Assembly (NCBI RefSeq): GCF_001718695.1
Contig: NZ_CP013422.1
Coordinates: 1,364,001 to 1,428,000 of the forward strand
DNA: 64,000 nucleotides
Direction: 5' to 3'
DNA from: Burkholderia ubonensis
GTDB taxonomy: Bacteria; Pseudomonadota; Gammaproteobacteria; Burkholderiales; Burkholderiaceae
Below, piece after piece: positions 1 to 10,385 of the stretch. Under the pieces are notes generated by a model, which saw only the letters and a program-made list of their open reading frames with translations, did no database searches and was not told the DNA's origin. The number at the start of each line of letters is the position of its first letter. Positions within the stretch are counted from its first letter, which is position 1. A program made the translations under genes and the position numbers.

Positions 1-390
1 GCGCTCGGCTTCCTGATGACGCGCGAGGTATCGCATCAGAAGTCGTTCGAGAAGGCGCTGTACGCGATCACCGCGAACTTCCCGCCGGGCAAGCTGCCGC
101 CGGTCGAGCCCTACGACCGCGTGTACTTCCGCATGCAGCCGGACGCTGCCGCGCTGGTCGGCCCGTGGAATCACGGCGCCGGCCTGGAGATTCGTCCCGG
201 CGAGCCTGCGGTCGACGGCGGCACCGGCATTGCGGAGGGCATGCTGGAACCGGAGCAGGCAGACGCGATCGACGCGATGTCGCAACGGCTGGCATCGGAC
301 CGCAACAGCGATCCGCTGACCGGCGCGGAGCTCGGCTCTGGCGCACCGACGCCGCAGCCGGGCGCGGCCGACGAACCCGATGACGCATGA
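1..390 (+). CDS. Manganese catalase, C-terminal part (5' end outside window)
   Basis: The frame is open from base 1, so the gene begins left of the window. The visible segment reads GFLMTREVSHQKSFEKAL near its start, the conserved stretch around the last di-manganese ligands (Glu of TREVSHQ and its His) of the non-heme manganese catalase family, which disproportionates hydrogen peroxide. The tail after about residue 70 is Gly/Pro/Asp-rich and acidic, as usual for the family. It sits just before a DUF892 ferritin-like gene, a common pairing in stress islands of Burkholderia and relatives. Family assignment is firm; the N-terminal half cannot be checked. Confidence 0.88.
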   Translation, partial: ALGFLMTREVSHQKSFEKALYAITANFPPGKLPPVEPYDRVYFRMQPDAAALVGPWNHGAGLEIRPGEPAVDGGTGIAEGMLEPEQADAIDAMSQRLASDRNSDPLTGAELGSGAPTPQPGAADEPDDA

Positions 391-458
391 ACCATCACGC
401 GACGGACGTGCGCTTGCGAGCGGAACGCCGCTTCACCCAATCGAACGGAGAGAACGCA

Positions 459-977
459 ATGACCACGGACACGACCGCAGCAGAGGAAAACCTGATGGAC
501 TGGCTGCGCGACGCGCACGCGATGGAAGAACAGGCTGAGACGATGCTCACGTCGATGGCCGGTCGGATCGACCACTATCCGGATCTGAAGCGGCGCATCG
601 AGCAACACATCGAAGAAACGCGCGAGCAGGCACGCCTGATACGCGGCTGCATCGAACGGCGCGGCGGATCGGTGTCGACGATGAAGGACGTCGGCGCCAA
701 GACGATGGCGTGGGTGCAGGGCCTCGCGGGCATGTTCGCCTCCGACGAGATCGTCAAGGGCGGCATGGCGAGCTACACCTTCGAGCATTTCGAAATCGCC
801 GCGTATCGCAACCTGATCGAAGCGGCACGCTTCGTCGGCGACCGCGAGACGATGACGATCTGCGAGCGGATCCTGCCCGAGGAGCAGGCGATGGCCGCGT
901 GGCTCGAACACAACATGGCGGGCGTCGTGCGCACCTATCTCGCCCGCGATGAGACCGACGCGCCCGCGAAACGCTGA
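459..977 (+). CDS. DUF892 / YciE-YciF-type ferritin-like protein
   Basis: A 172-residue, all-helical protein with the DUF892 pattern: DWLRDAHAMEEQAETML at the N-terminus, paired Glu/His positions (EQHIEETREQ; YTFEHFEIAAY; ILPEEQAMAAWLEHN) that in YciF-like proteins form a four-helix bundle with a di-metal site. The start at 459 is preferred over an in-frame ATG at 387 because a GGAG ribosome-binding site lies just upstream and the family motif begins soon after it. It follows the Mn catalase by 68 bp on the same strand and is probably co-transcribed. Function is inferred as stress or peroxide related; no biochemical role is established for the family. Confidence 0.85.
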   Translation: MTTDTTAAEENLMDWLRDAHAMEEQAETMLTSMAGRIDHYPDLKRRIEQHIEETREQARLIRGCIERRGGSVSTMKDVGAKTMAWVQGLAGMFASDEIVKGGMASYTFEHFEIAAYRNLIEAARFVGDRETMTICERILPEEQAMAAWLEHNMAGVVRTYLARDETDAPAKR

Positions 978-995
978 CGGCGCCGAGCCTCGCGA

Positions 996-1274
996 TCACG
1001 CGCCCGCTGCGCCGGGCTCGGACTGGTCGGCCATCAGGTACTGAATGACGAGCGTCGGATCCGCGACGTCGAGAATCAGGCGACGCATCACACGCTTGCG
1101 CATGTGCGCGTCGTCGAGGGTCCACGGGCCGGCCGCGTCGCCGAGGTAGCGGGCCACCGCATCGCGGTGGTCGCCGTCCGGCGGCAGGCCGAGCCGCGCG
1201 GCGAGCAGCCCCGCGACGACATCGTCGATCTCGATGTGCAGCGGCTTCGAATCGATCGACAGCTGAAGTTTCAT
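996..1274 (-). CDS. Conserved hypothetical protein, 92 residues
   Basis: Small soluble protein starting MKLQLSIDSKPLHIEIDDVV, ending in an acidic tail. No signal peptide, membrane segment or recognised domain. The ATG at 1274 is chosen over 1325 because the longer version would begin inside the terminator hairpin that closes the groESL operon (1295-1326). It converges on the DUF892 gene with an 18-bp gap. I do not recognise a family; codon use and a clean start support it being real. Confidence 0.6.
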   Translation of the reverse strand: MKLQLSIDSKPLHIEIDDVVAGLLAARLGLPPDGDHRDAVARYLGDAAGPWTLDDAHMRKRVMRRLILDVADPTLVIQYLMADQSEPGAAGA

Positions 1275-1294
1275 GATCGGTCTCTGCAACATGA

Positions 1295-1326
1295 AAAAGA
1301 CGGTGCGCGCGCCTATCGCGCGCACC
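1295..1326 (-). terminator. Rho-independent terminator after groEL
   Basis: A perfect 10-bp stem (GGTGCGCGCG at 1302-1311 against CGCGCGCACC at 1317-1326) with a 5-nt loop, followed on the minus strand by a short T-run (GTCTTTTTC). It lies 45 bp beyond the groEL stop codon and just before the ATG of the next minus-strand gene, so it should end groESL transcripts. Confidence 0.8.
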
Positions 1327-1370
1327 GAACCGTGCCGCGCCGGCCAGCGGCGGCGCCAGTGTCGGCGCGT

Positions 1371-3391
<2,021 letters not shown>

Positions 3392-3497
3392 TTCCATCTC
3401 CTGAGCGATTAAAGGATCACCAATAAGGGAATCCGGCAGCGCAGCCACCGGCGAAAGCCGCGATGCGCTGCCGTGCCGTCGATCGGCGAAAAGCGAA

Positions 3498-3523
3498 ATA
3501 GTGGCGAGCGAACGCGCTTCAAG
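3498..3523 (-). promoter_or_regulatory. Candidate sigma-32-like promoter of groESL
   Basis: On the minus strand CTTGAA (3523-3518) is followed after 13 nt by CCACTATT, a partial match to the heat-shock consensus CTTGAA-N11-15-CCCCATNT, about 105 nt before the groES ATG. No CIRCE element was found. The -10 match is imperfect, so this is a suggestion only. Confidence 0.4.
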
Positions 3524-3535
3524 ACCCGCGCGCAC

Positions 3536-3567
3536 GATGCGTTTGTAACAAAATGTTTCAACGCATC
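3536..3567. promoter_or_regulatory. 32-bp imperfect dyad upstream of groES
   Basis: GATGCGTT at 3536-3543 is repeated inverted as AACGCATC at 3560-3567; the centre is also partly symmetric, giving about 12 of 16 matching positions. It overlaps the last codons of the upstream gene and lies upstream of the candidate groES promoter. It could be an operator or a weak terminator for the upstream gene; no T-run follows. Confidence 0.4.
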
Positions 3568-4207
3568 AGGATGCGGCGCACCTCACCCAGCCGGTAGCGC
3601 ACAGGCGCCGCGCGCTGCAGCGACGGCCGCCACGGCCGCGGCGGGATCGGGCACGGCGGCTGCCGGCCGCCGTCCGCATCGAGGGTGTCGTCCGGCTCAT
3701 CGAGCGTGCGCCACAGGCCGCCCTTGACGGGCCGGAACAGCCAGCGCGCGTAGCCTTTGCGGCCGCCAGCTGCATCAGCGCGTCGCGCTCCGGCGCGCCG
3801 TCGACGAGATGACGTTCGGCGCATGCGCCGGCACCGTAATCGCCGTAGTCGCCGAACGCTTGGCGACACACGAGCGCTTCGCCGGCCGACGCGCCGAGCG
3901 TATTGCACGCGCGCCGCTCGACGCGCTCGACCTCCCACGCGCCCAACCGCCATGCCGCATCGAGCAGCATCGCCTCGACGGATTCGAGCGCCGGCCCCGG
4001 ACGCTCGAACTGGATCGCGCTGCCGGGCACCGGGCGCAGCGGCACGTCGATGCCGGGCAGCGCGAGCGGCGTTTCGCGCAGCAAGCCATGCCAGTGCAGG
4101 ATCGCGATCAACGGCGTGTCGGCACGTGCGGCGGCGGTCACGGTCACGGCATAGAGCGGCAGTCGAACGGCGTCGATCTGCTCGTTCACGATGTCGAAAA
4201 GGTCCAT
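3558..4207 (-). pseudogene. Hypothetical protein gene split by a frameshift
   Basis: Translation from the ATG at 4207 (GGGAGG ribosome site just upstream) gives MDLFDIVNEQIDAVRLPLYA and stays protein-like to LMQLAAAK near 3770. It then turns into Arg/Ser-rich nonsense, while the neighbouring frame continues sensibly as GYARWLFRPVKGGLWRTLDE and ends at 3558. One missing G in the AAAGGC run near 3765 would restore a single ORF of about 216 codons. No domain is recognised. It lies upstream of groESL on the same strand. Real pseudogene or sequence error cannot be told apart here. Confidence 0.6.
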
Positions 4208-4408
4208 GAAACCTCCCATTCTTTCGAAAGCGGACGGCCCCTTGAAATTCGCAACGCGTGACCTATTTTAGGTGTCGCTCGACGCAGTCGCGGTTCTCGC
4301 GCTGCGTGCTTCGATGGGTTATCGGCCAGGCAGGCAACGGCACGGTAGCGCACCGGTTCGTCGCGCATCGGGTTGCCGCCAGGCGATGCTTTGACATGAG
4401 AGACGAAC

Positions 4409-4738
4409 ATGCTGAGTCCACACGAATTCGCGACCTTGATGCTGATCCGTCATGCGCCGGATCAGCTGGACAACGGCCGTGCCGAAATCGACACGCTGCT
4501 CGCACGCCAATTGATCATGCTGGAACATCGCGCCGACGGCGATCGGCGCGTGCATCTGACGCCGCGCGGGCACGCGATGCTCGACGCGTTCGGCGCGAGT
4601 GGCGCCCGCCGCCACCGCGCGAGCGGTCGTCCGCCCGCGCTCGCGCACGACCGCGACGAGCCAGACGCGCAGTGCGGTCAATGGTTCGGCGCGGCGGCCG
4701 CCGATGCCGGCAGCGCGCAGCCGCAGACGCAGACCTGA
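4409..4738 (+). CDS. Conserved hypothetical protein, 109 residues
   Basis: Starts MLSPHEFATLMLIRHAPDQLD after a GAGAGA ribosome site. The first 60 residues look like a small helical, possibly winged-helix-like segment (LLARQLIMLEHRADGDRRVHLTPRGHAML resembles the wing end of a marR-like fold), followed by a low-complexity Ala/Gln tail. No catalytic or membrane features. The C-terminal half is compositionally poor, so the native stop might differ. Function unknown. Confidence 0.5.
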   Translation: MLSPHEFATLMLIRHAPDQLDNGRAEIDTLLARQLIMLEHRADGDRRVHLTPRGHAMLDAFGASGARRHRASGRPPALAHDRDEPDAQCGQWFGAAAADAGSAQPQTQT

Positions 4739-4842
4739 TAGTCGCGGCAATGCTCGCCGTATGCGGTGCCGCATACGGCGATGCGCGTGAATCGTGGAAA
4801 GGGTCTCCGGCGGCAAACGCCGGCAGTCGGGCGCGGCCCGAA

Positions 4843-5124
4843 TCAGTGGCTATGGCGCGTGCGGTTGCGGTTTCCGCTCGCGCGGTCGAACGGCTGCAAT
4901 CTGGCGAGTTGCTCGACCGACATCGTGACGACTTCGAGAACATGCCGCGCGATCTGCTCGTCGGTCATCCCGGCGCTCAAATACTGTTCGATGCTGATCG
5001 TGCGCGGGGGATAGCTGCCCGATTCGTCGTCGACGATGTGGATCCTGGCGGTTCGCCGCTCGGGTGAGAGCACGACCTGGACGGTCCTGCCGTGAACGAT
5101 GGTCTGCATGCACAAGGCTGACAT
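4843..5124 (-). CDS. Conserved hypothetical protein, 93 residues
   Basis: The ORF from ATG 5124 (GGGAG site 7 nt upstream) reads MSALCMQTIVHGRTVQVVLS and continues through ISIEQYLSAGMTDEQIARHVLEVV. Small, soluble, mixed alpha/beta by composition, with no signal peptide. Not assigned to a named family. Monocistronic; it converges with the gene ending at 4738. Confidence 0.55.
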   Translation of the reverse strand: MSALCMQTIVHGRTVQVVLSPERRTARIHIVDDESGSYPPRTISIEQYLSAGMTDEQIARHVLEVVTMSVEQLARLQPFDRASGNRNRTRHSH

Positions 5125-5333
5125 TGACGGTCTCCCGTTGCGTGTCGTTCTACCAATCATCGGCCGATACCGGCGATTCACCTGAGCAATCTACAAATTT
5201 ACGTCGCCATTCGCAACCATATGGAATGAATCAAGGCGATCGCACGTGGCACGCCTGGCATGGCTGGCTTCGTTGAACGCGTTCGGCTGTCAGGAGAGCG
5301 TACTGCCCGAGGGTTCCGCAACCCGTCGGCACG

Positions 5334-5543
5334 CTATGCGTAGCGGCTCAACCATTCTTCCGAGAATTTCTTCGCGTACGCGACGGCTTCCGCTTCGGTG
5401 TCGAATTCGCCCAGCTTGCGGAATGCGGCCTCGCGGCTGAAACCCAGCTTCGTCACCTCGACTTGCGCGGCATATTTGCCGTTCTCGGTCACGCGCGGCT
5501 CGCAGTTCATCTCATACCCGCGCATCACAAACTTTTTCTGCAT
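5334..5543 (-). CDS. Small conserved hypothetical protein, 69 residues
   Basis: Reads MQKKFVMRGYEMNCEPRVTE and then KYAAQVEVTKLGFSREAAFRKLGEFDTEAEAVAYAKKFSEEW, a compact beta-beta-alpha pattern like many Burkholderia single-domain unknowns. No cysteine motif or export signal. Codon bias matches the neighbours and the start is the only ATG near the beginning of the frame. Confidence 0.65.
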   Translation of the reverse strand: MQKKFVMRGYEMNCEPRVTENGKYAAQVEVTKLGFSREAAFRKLGEFDTEAEAVAYAKKFSEEWLSRYA

Positions 5544-5925
5544 CGCTTCGATCTGTTTTGAGACGAGCGAAATCGTAGCATGGCGTGCGGCTCGTGCACG
5601 CAGCGCCCGGCAACTGTAACTTCATCGGTTGCGCTAGAGGATTTCATCGAAAAAGGGCCGCATGCTGCGCCGCTGCGCGCCGAGGCCTACGCGGCGCACC
5701 CGGGCCCGGCGCCGACCGTTATGCATGCCCCGAAGCGGTGCGCATCGCGTAACGTCGTGACACACCTTTCACAGAAACCCATCTTTTCGGCCACGGAATG
5801 GCCGCAGTTTTGCGGTAAAGTTATCTTTTCCGCGCGTGGCCGGTCGGCTCGCTACTGAACCTCCCCGAGATTGTCCGACGAGTACCGCCGCAAGGCGTCG
5901 TCTTGAACCGATCCGCTCCCGTAGC
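5544..5925. other. Intergenic stretch without a recognisable gene
   Basis: About 380 bp between the small hypothetical at 5334-5543 and the BetR-type regulator. Short ORFs here have poor codon use and no ribosome sites. No convincing promoter, RNA or repeat was identified. Confidence 0.5.
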
Positions 5926-6780
5926 ATGACCACTGAAGCAATAACCACGGATTCCCTCGCGGTCGCCGAGCGCGTGCGCGAGTTGATGACCCGCAACGGC
6001 ATCGGCAAGCGGCAGCAGACCACCGAGCTGTGCCGTATCCTCGATCTCAGCTTTTCCCAGGGCCACCGCAAACTGCGCGGCAGCAGCCCGTGGACGCTCG
6101 CGCAGATCAAGAAAGTCGCCGAAGCCTACGGCGAGCCCGCCGCGCAGTTGTTCGGCGCGCAGACGCTCGACCCCGGCATGGTCGGCGCGTATTCGCAGGA
6201 AGCCGTGCTGTACGCGGGCGTGGCCGAGATTCCATGCACCGCGTGGATCGGCGCACCGCTCGAAGCCGGCGCGCGGCCCGAGTTCGTCGCGTACGAGCAG
6301 AACGGCCACTGGCGCGTGCTGCGCCATAGCGGCGTGCTCTATCAGAACGCGTACGACGTGCACAAGATCGAAATCTATCCGCGCCGCGCGGAGAGCGACA
6401 AGCTGTTCGTCGCCGTGATCGACCCCGATCGCGTCAGCGCGACCGAACTGTGCCGCTATCTCGAACGGCAAGGCTTCGCGACGGCCACGTTCGACGGCCT
6501 CACCGCATTCGTCGACGCGCTGCAGGGCCAGGCGTTCGACGCGGTCGTCACCGAATGGCTGTTCGACGACTGCACGGCGGCGACCGGGATCAAGGCGGTG
6601 CGCACGTCCGACAACCCCGGCGCGCCGATTTTCGTGCTGACGGGCGACCTGCTCACCGGCCGCGCGAGCGAGGCGGACATCAGCGAAGTGATCCGCGCAT
6701 TCGACGTGGTCTGCTACGAGAAACCCGCGCGCATGGCGATCCTCAGCGCGGATCTCGCGAAACGGCTCGCGCGGAGCTGA
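5926..6780 (+). CDS. BetR-domain transcriptional regulator with receiver-like C-terminus
   Basis: A 284-residue protein. Residues about 10-80 match a BetR-type helix-turn-helix (VAERVRELMTRNGIGKRQQT, then LDLSFSQGHRKLRGSSPWTL and IKKVAEAYGE). The C-terminal 130 residues read like a receiver or pseudo-receiver fold (LFVAVIDPDRVSATELCRYLERQG, FDAVVTEWLFDD, PIFVLTG). The position of the phosphoacceptor Asp is unclear (EWLFDD instead of a clean hydrophobic-D), so it may not be phosphorylated. ATG 5926 is preferred over 5836 because the HTH domain starts shortly after it. Cytoplasmic regulator; targets unknown. Confidence 0.8.
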   Translation: MTTEAITTDSLAVAERVRELMTRNGIGKRQQTTELCRILDLSFSQGHRKLRGSSPWTLAQIKKVAEAYGEPAAQLFGAQTLDPGMVGAYSQEAVLYAGVAEIPCTAWIGAPLEAGARPEFVAYEQNGHWRVLRHSGVLYQNAYDVHKIEIYPRRAESDKLFVAVIDPDRVSATELCRYLERQGFATATFDGLTAFVDALQGQAFDAVVTEWLFDDCTAATGIKAVRTSDNPGAPIFVLTGDLLTGRASEADISEVIRAFDVVCYEKPARMAILSADLAKRLARS

Positions 6781-6905
6781 GCACCGCGCCCGCCCCCATC
6801 GGCCGGATGGCCAGCGCACGCGCCGCATCGCGGCCGCGAGCGGGTTCCTCAGTACAATAGCCGCACCCGTTCACGCCCACGCCGGCAACCGCCGCGTCCG
6901 ACCTC

Positions 6906-8573
6906 ATGGCCCGCCTGATCCCCGACGACTGGAAAAGCCTCGCCGCGACCGGCGCGGCGGAACGCGAGCGCGAGACGCTCGCCGCACTCGAACACGCGCT
7001 GCCGGACAGCTACACCGTGTACCACGGCGTGCACTGGACCCGCGCCGAACAGGGCTTCTCGGTGTTCGGCGAAGCGGCGTTCGTCGTCGTCAGCCCGGCC
7101 GGGCGCGTCCTGCTGATCGAGCAGAAGGCGGGCTTTTTGCGCGAGACGCCGAAGGGGCTCGTCAAGGTCTACCTGCAGACCGAGCGCAACGTGCCGATCC
7201 AGCTCGCGCGCACGCAGGAGACGCTGCACCGCCGCCTGACCGCCGCGCTCGGCGCGGGCGTCTACGGCGTGGAGGCGTTGCTTTACTGCCCCGACTACAC
7301 GATCCGGCAGGCCGCGATCGCGGGCGTCCCGTCCGAGCGCATCGTCGACGCGACGCGCAAGACGCAGCTCGCGCAGGTCATTCAGCAGATCCTGCCCGCC
7401 GACGAGCCGCGCGTCGCGAACGCACCGAAGATCCATCACTTCCTCGCCGACGAGCTGGCGCTCACGCCCGATACGAGCGCGCTCGTCGGGCAAGCCGGCA
7501 CGCTCGTCACGCGGCTGTCCGGCGGCCTCGCCTCGTGGGCGCGCCAACTCGAATTCACGCCGTTCCGGCTGCGCGTCATCGGCACCGCGGGCTCGGGCAA
7601 GACGCAGCTCGCGGTGCAGGCGATGCGCGACGCGATCGCCGCGGGCCGGCGCGTGCTCTACGTCTGCTTCAACCGGCCGCTCGCCGACTACATCGCGCGC
7701 ATCGCGCCGCCCGGCGCGAAGATCGCGAACTACCACCAGCTGTGCGACTGGGTCGCGCGCGACGGCGGCTACACGCCGGATTTCGACGCGCCCGACGCGT
7801 TCGGGCGGCTCGAGGCCCGCTTCGCGGAAACGCCGGTGCCCGAGCGCTGGCGCTTCGACGTGCTGATCGTCGACGAGGGGCAGGATTTCCATCCGTCATG
7901 GGCGACCGCGCTGGAGCGGCTGCTCGCGCCGGACGGCGCGTGGTGGTGGCTCGAGGATCCATTGCAGAACCTCTACATGCGCGAGCCGGTCGCGCTGCCG
8001 GGCTGGGTCTCGCTGAAGGCGCTCACCAACTACCGCAGCCCGCGCGACCTGCTCGATTTCGTGCGCGACGTCGTCGGCCGCGTCGAGCCGCTGGCGGCCG
8101 AGCTGCGCTCGGGCAGCCCGTTCGACGGCTCCGATCTCGTCGTGTCCGCCTACGGCGATGCGAACGCGTCGCCCGCCGCGCTGGCCGACGCGTGCATCGA
8201 CGCGACCAAGCGCGCGATCACGCAGGCGCTGTCGCTCGGGTTCCGCAAGCAGGACATCGCGGTACTGTCGTACCGCGGGCGCGAAGGCTCGGCGCTCGCG
8301 GCGCTCGACCAGCTCGGGCCGCACCAGGTCAAGCGCTTCACCGGCAAGTACGACCTGTTCGGCAACCCCGAATACCACGACGGCGACGTGCTGCTCGATT
8401 CGATCTATCGCTTCAAGGGACAGTCGGCGCCGTGCGTGATCCTCACCGAGATCGACTTCGACACGCTCGACGCGCGCGCGGCCCGCAAGCTGTTCGTCGG
8501 CGCGACCCGCGCGACGATGAAGCTGCTGCTCGTCGCATCGGCGCGCGCGGCTGCGCAGCTCACGGGCGTGTAA
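6906..8573 (+). CDS. NERD-domain UvrD/REP-like helicase
   Basis: 555 residues with two parts. Residues 1-110 form a NERD (nuclease-related) domain with the EQK motif (LLIEQKAG, 69-76). Residues 215-555 form an SF1 helicase core: Walker A GTAGSGKT (226-233), Walker B VLIVDEGQD (319-327), the motif III/IV region LEDPLQNLY, and late motifs DSIYRFKGQSAPCVIL and LFVGATRA. The NERD acidic position usually seen as GExDF reads GEAAF here (Ala58), so nuclease activity may be weakened. Likely acts on DNA in repair or defence; context gives no partner. Confidence 0.85.
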   Translation: MARLIPDDWKSLAATGAAERERETLAALEHALPDSYTVYHGVHWTRAEQGFSVFGEAAFVVVSPAGRVLLIEQKAGFLRETPKGLVKVYLQTERNVPIQLARTQETLHRRLTAALGAGVYGVEALLYCPDYTIRQAAIAGVPSERIVDATRKTQLAQVIQQILPADEPRVANAPKIHHFLADELALTPDTSALVGQAGTLVTRLSGGLASWARQLEFTPFRLRVIGTAGSGKTQLAVQAMRDAIAAGRRVLYVCFNRPLADYIARIAPPGAKIANYHQLCDWVARDGGYTPDFDAPDAFGRLEARFAETPVPERWRFDVLIVDEGQDFHPSWATALERLLAPDGAWWWLEDPLQNLYMREPVALPGWVSLKALTNYRSPRDLLDFVRDVVGRVEPLAAELRSGSPFDGSDLVVSAYGDANASPAALADACIDATKRAITQALSLGFRKQDIAVLSYRGREGSALAALDQLGPHQVKRFTGKYDLFGNPEYHDGDVLLDSIYRFKGQSAPCVILTEIDFDTLDARAARKLFVGATRATMKLLLVASARAAAQLTGV

Positions 8574-8605
8574 GGGGTTGCCCGGACCGGGACTGGCAAA
8601 CCCGC

Positions 8606-10164
8606 TTACGCGACCCGGAACGCGCCGACCGCGCGGCGCAGGCCATCGGCCTGCTCTTCAAGCGAAGCGGCGGCCGCCGCCGCCTCTTCGACGAGTGCCG
8701 CGTTCTGCTGCGACACCTGATCCATCTGCGACACCGCGAGGTTCACCTGCTCGATCCCGTCGCGCTGCTCGTTCGACGCCGCCGCGATCTCGGACATGAT
8801 GCTGGTCACGCGCGCGATCGCCTGCTGGATGTCCTGCATCGTCGCGCCGGCCACGCCGACGAGCCGCGAGCCGTTCGCGACGCGCTCGACCGATTCGCCG
8901 ATCAGCGTGCGGATCTCCTTCGCCGCGGTGGCCGAGCGCTGCGCGAGCGTGCGCACCTCGCCCGCGACCACCGCGAAGCCGCGGCCCTGCTCGCCCGCGC
9001 GCGCCGCTTCCACGGCGGCATTCAGCGCGAGGATGTTGGTCTGGAACGCAATCCCTTCGATCGTGCCGATGATGTCGGCAACCTTCTGCGAACTCTGGTC
9101 GATCTCGTTCATCGTGCCGATCACCTCGCCGACGACCGTCGCCCCCTTCGCCGCGATCTCGGACGCGCTGTCCGCGCACGCCTGCGCTTCGGCCGCGTTG
9201 TCGGCGTTCTGCTTCACCGTCGCCGTCAGCTGCTCCATGCTCGCGGCCGTCTCCTCGAGCGCGGCGGCCTGCTCCTCGGTGCGCTGCGACAGGTCGGTGT
9301 TGCCTGCGGCAATCTGATGCGTCGCGGTAACGATCGCCTCGGAACCTCGCGTGACCTGGCGCACGGTGTCGGCCAGGCTGGACTGCATGCCCTGCACGCC
9401 CTTGACCAGTTCGGCCATCTCGTCGCGCGACGCCCAGCGCACCTCCGAGGTCAGGTCGCCGTCCGACAGGCGGCGGAAGTGCGCCAGCAGCCGCGCGAGC
9501 GGCTGCGAGATCGCGAAATGCAGGCCGATCGCGCAGCCAAGGCATGCCGCGAGGCCGAACGCGATGCCGGCGACCGCGCCCATGCGCAGCCATTCGTAAT
9601 ACGTCTGCGCCGTGTCGAACACCTCCTTGCCGCGCGCCACCTGGAATGCGTCGAGCGCATCGGTCGCCTGCGTGAGCGCGACCGACAGCGGCGGCGCGAC
9701 CGTCATCAGCAGCCGGTCGGCCTCGTCGCGGCGGCCGGCCCGGATCGCGTCGGACATCGGCTTGAGCGCCTGCCCGATCAGCGCCTGGCGCGCGGCGTCC
9801 ATGCGGCCGGCAAGCCGCTCTCGTCGCCGTCGTGCGGCATCGCCGCGTAGGCGCGCCACGCGGCGTCCGCCTTCGCCAGGTAGTTGTCCGCCTTCGACAG
9901 CAGATCCGGCACTTCGGGCGCCTCGGGATGCAGCATCGCGCGGTCGAGCGTCGTGCGCACGATCGTCAGGTTCAGGGTCGCCGCGGACAGCGCCGTCTTC
10001 GAGGCCAGCTGGCCAGAATACGCCTCTTCGAGCGCGCGGTTCGAGCTTTGCATGCCGGCAAGGCCGATCAGCCCGGAAATGACGAGCAGGCCCGCGACCA
10101 GGCCAAGCGTGGAGAAGATCCGGGTCCGGATCGTGAATCGGGAAAACAGGGCGTTCAGGTTCAT
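8606..10164 (-). pseudogene. Methyl-accepting chemotaxis protein, frameshifted
   Basis: The two halves lie in different frames. The 5' part (from 10164) reads [20 protein letters not shown], a first membrane segment and a 4HB-type ligand domain, up to AMPHDGDES. The 3' part (to 8606) carries the rest of the sensor, a second membrane segment ([20 protein letters not shown]), a HAMP region and a full signalling domain with the hairpin tip [20 protein letters not shown]. The reading frame slips near 9817-9829; a single-base change restores a chemoreceptor of about 518 residues. Without it the sensory N-terminus is separated from the kinase-control domain. Sequence error is a live alternative. 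Confidence 0.85.
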
Positions 10165-10385
10165 GACGGAACGTGGGCGGTAAAAAAAGTCTCGCGGCGA
10201 TCGGTGCGCAGCATTTTGTATTACGGATTGCCTGCAGAAAACTTGAGTCCGGCCCCTTTCGTTCCGTGATTTACGTCAAATTCGGCGCCCTGCATCGTCT
10301 TCCTGTTACGCCTGAAACAATTAAGGTATGAGCAGAAATTGACCAGGCAACCTTTAGCCTCTATATTCCCGAACAATTCACTGCC

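Noticed and set aside
8574..8605. Bidirectional terminator between the helicase and chemoreceptor genes
   Set aside because: Only a short, imperfect stem around TTGCC...GGCAA and no T-run.
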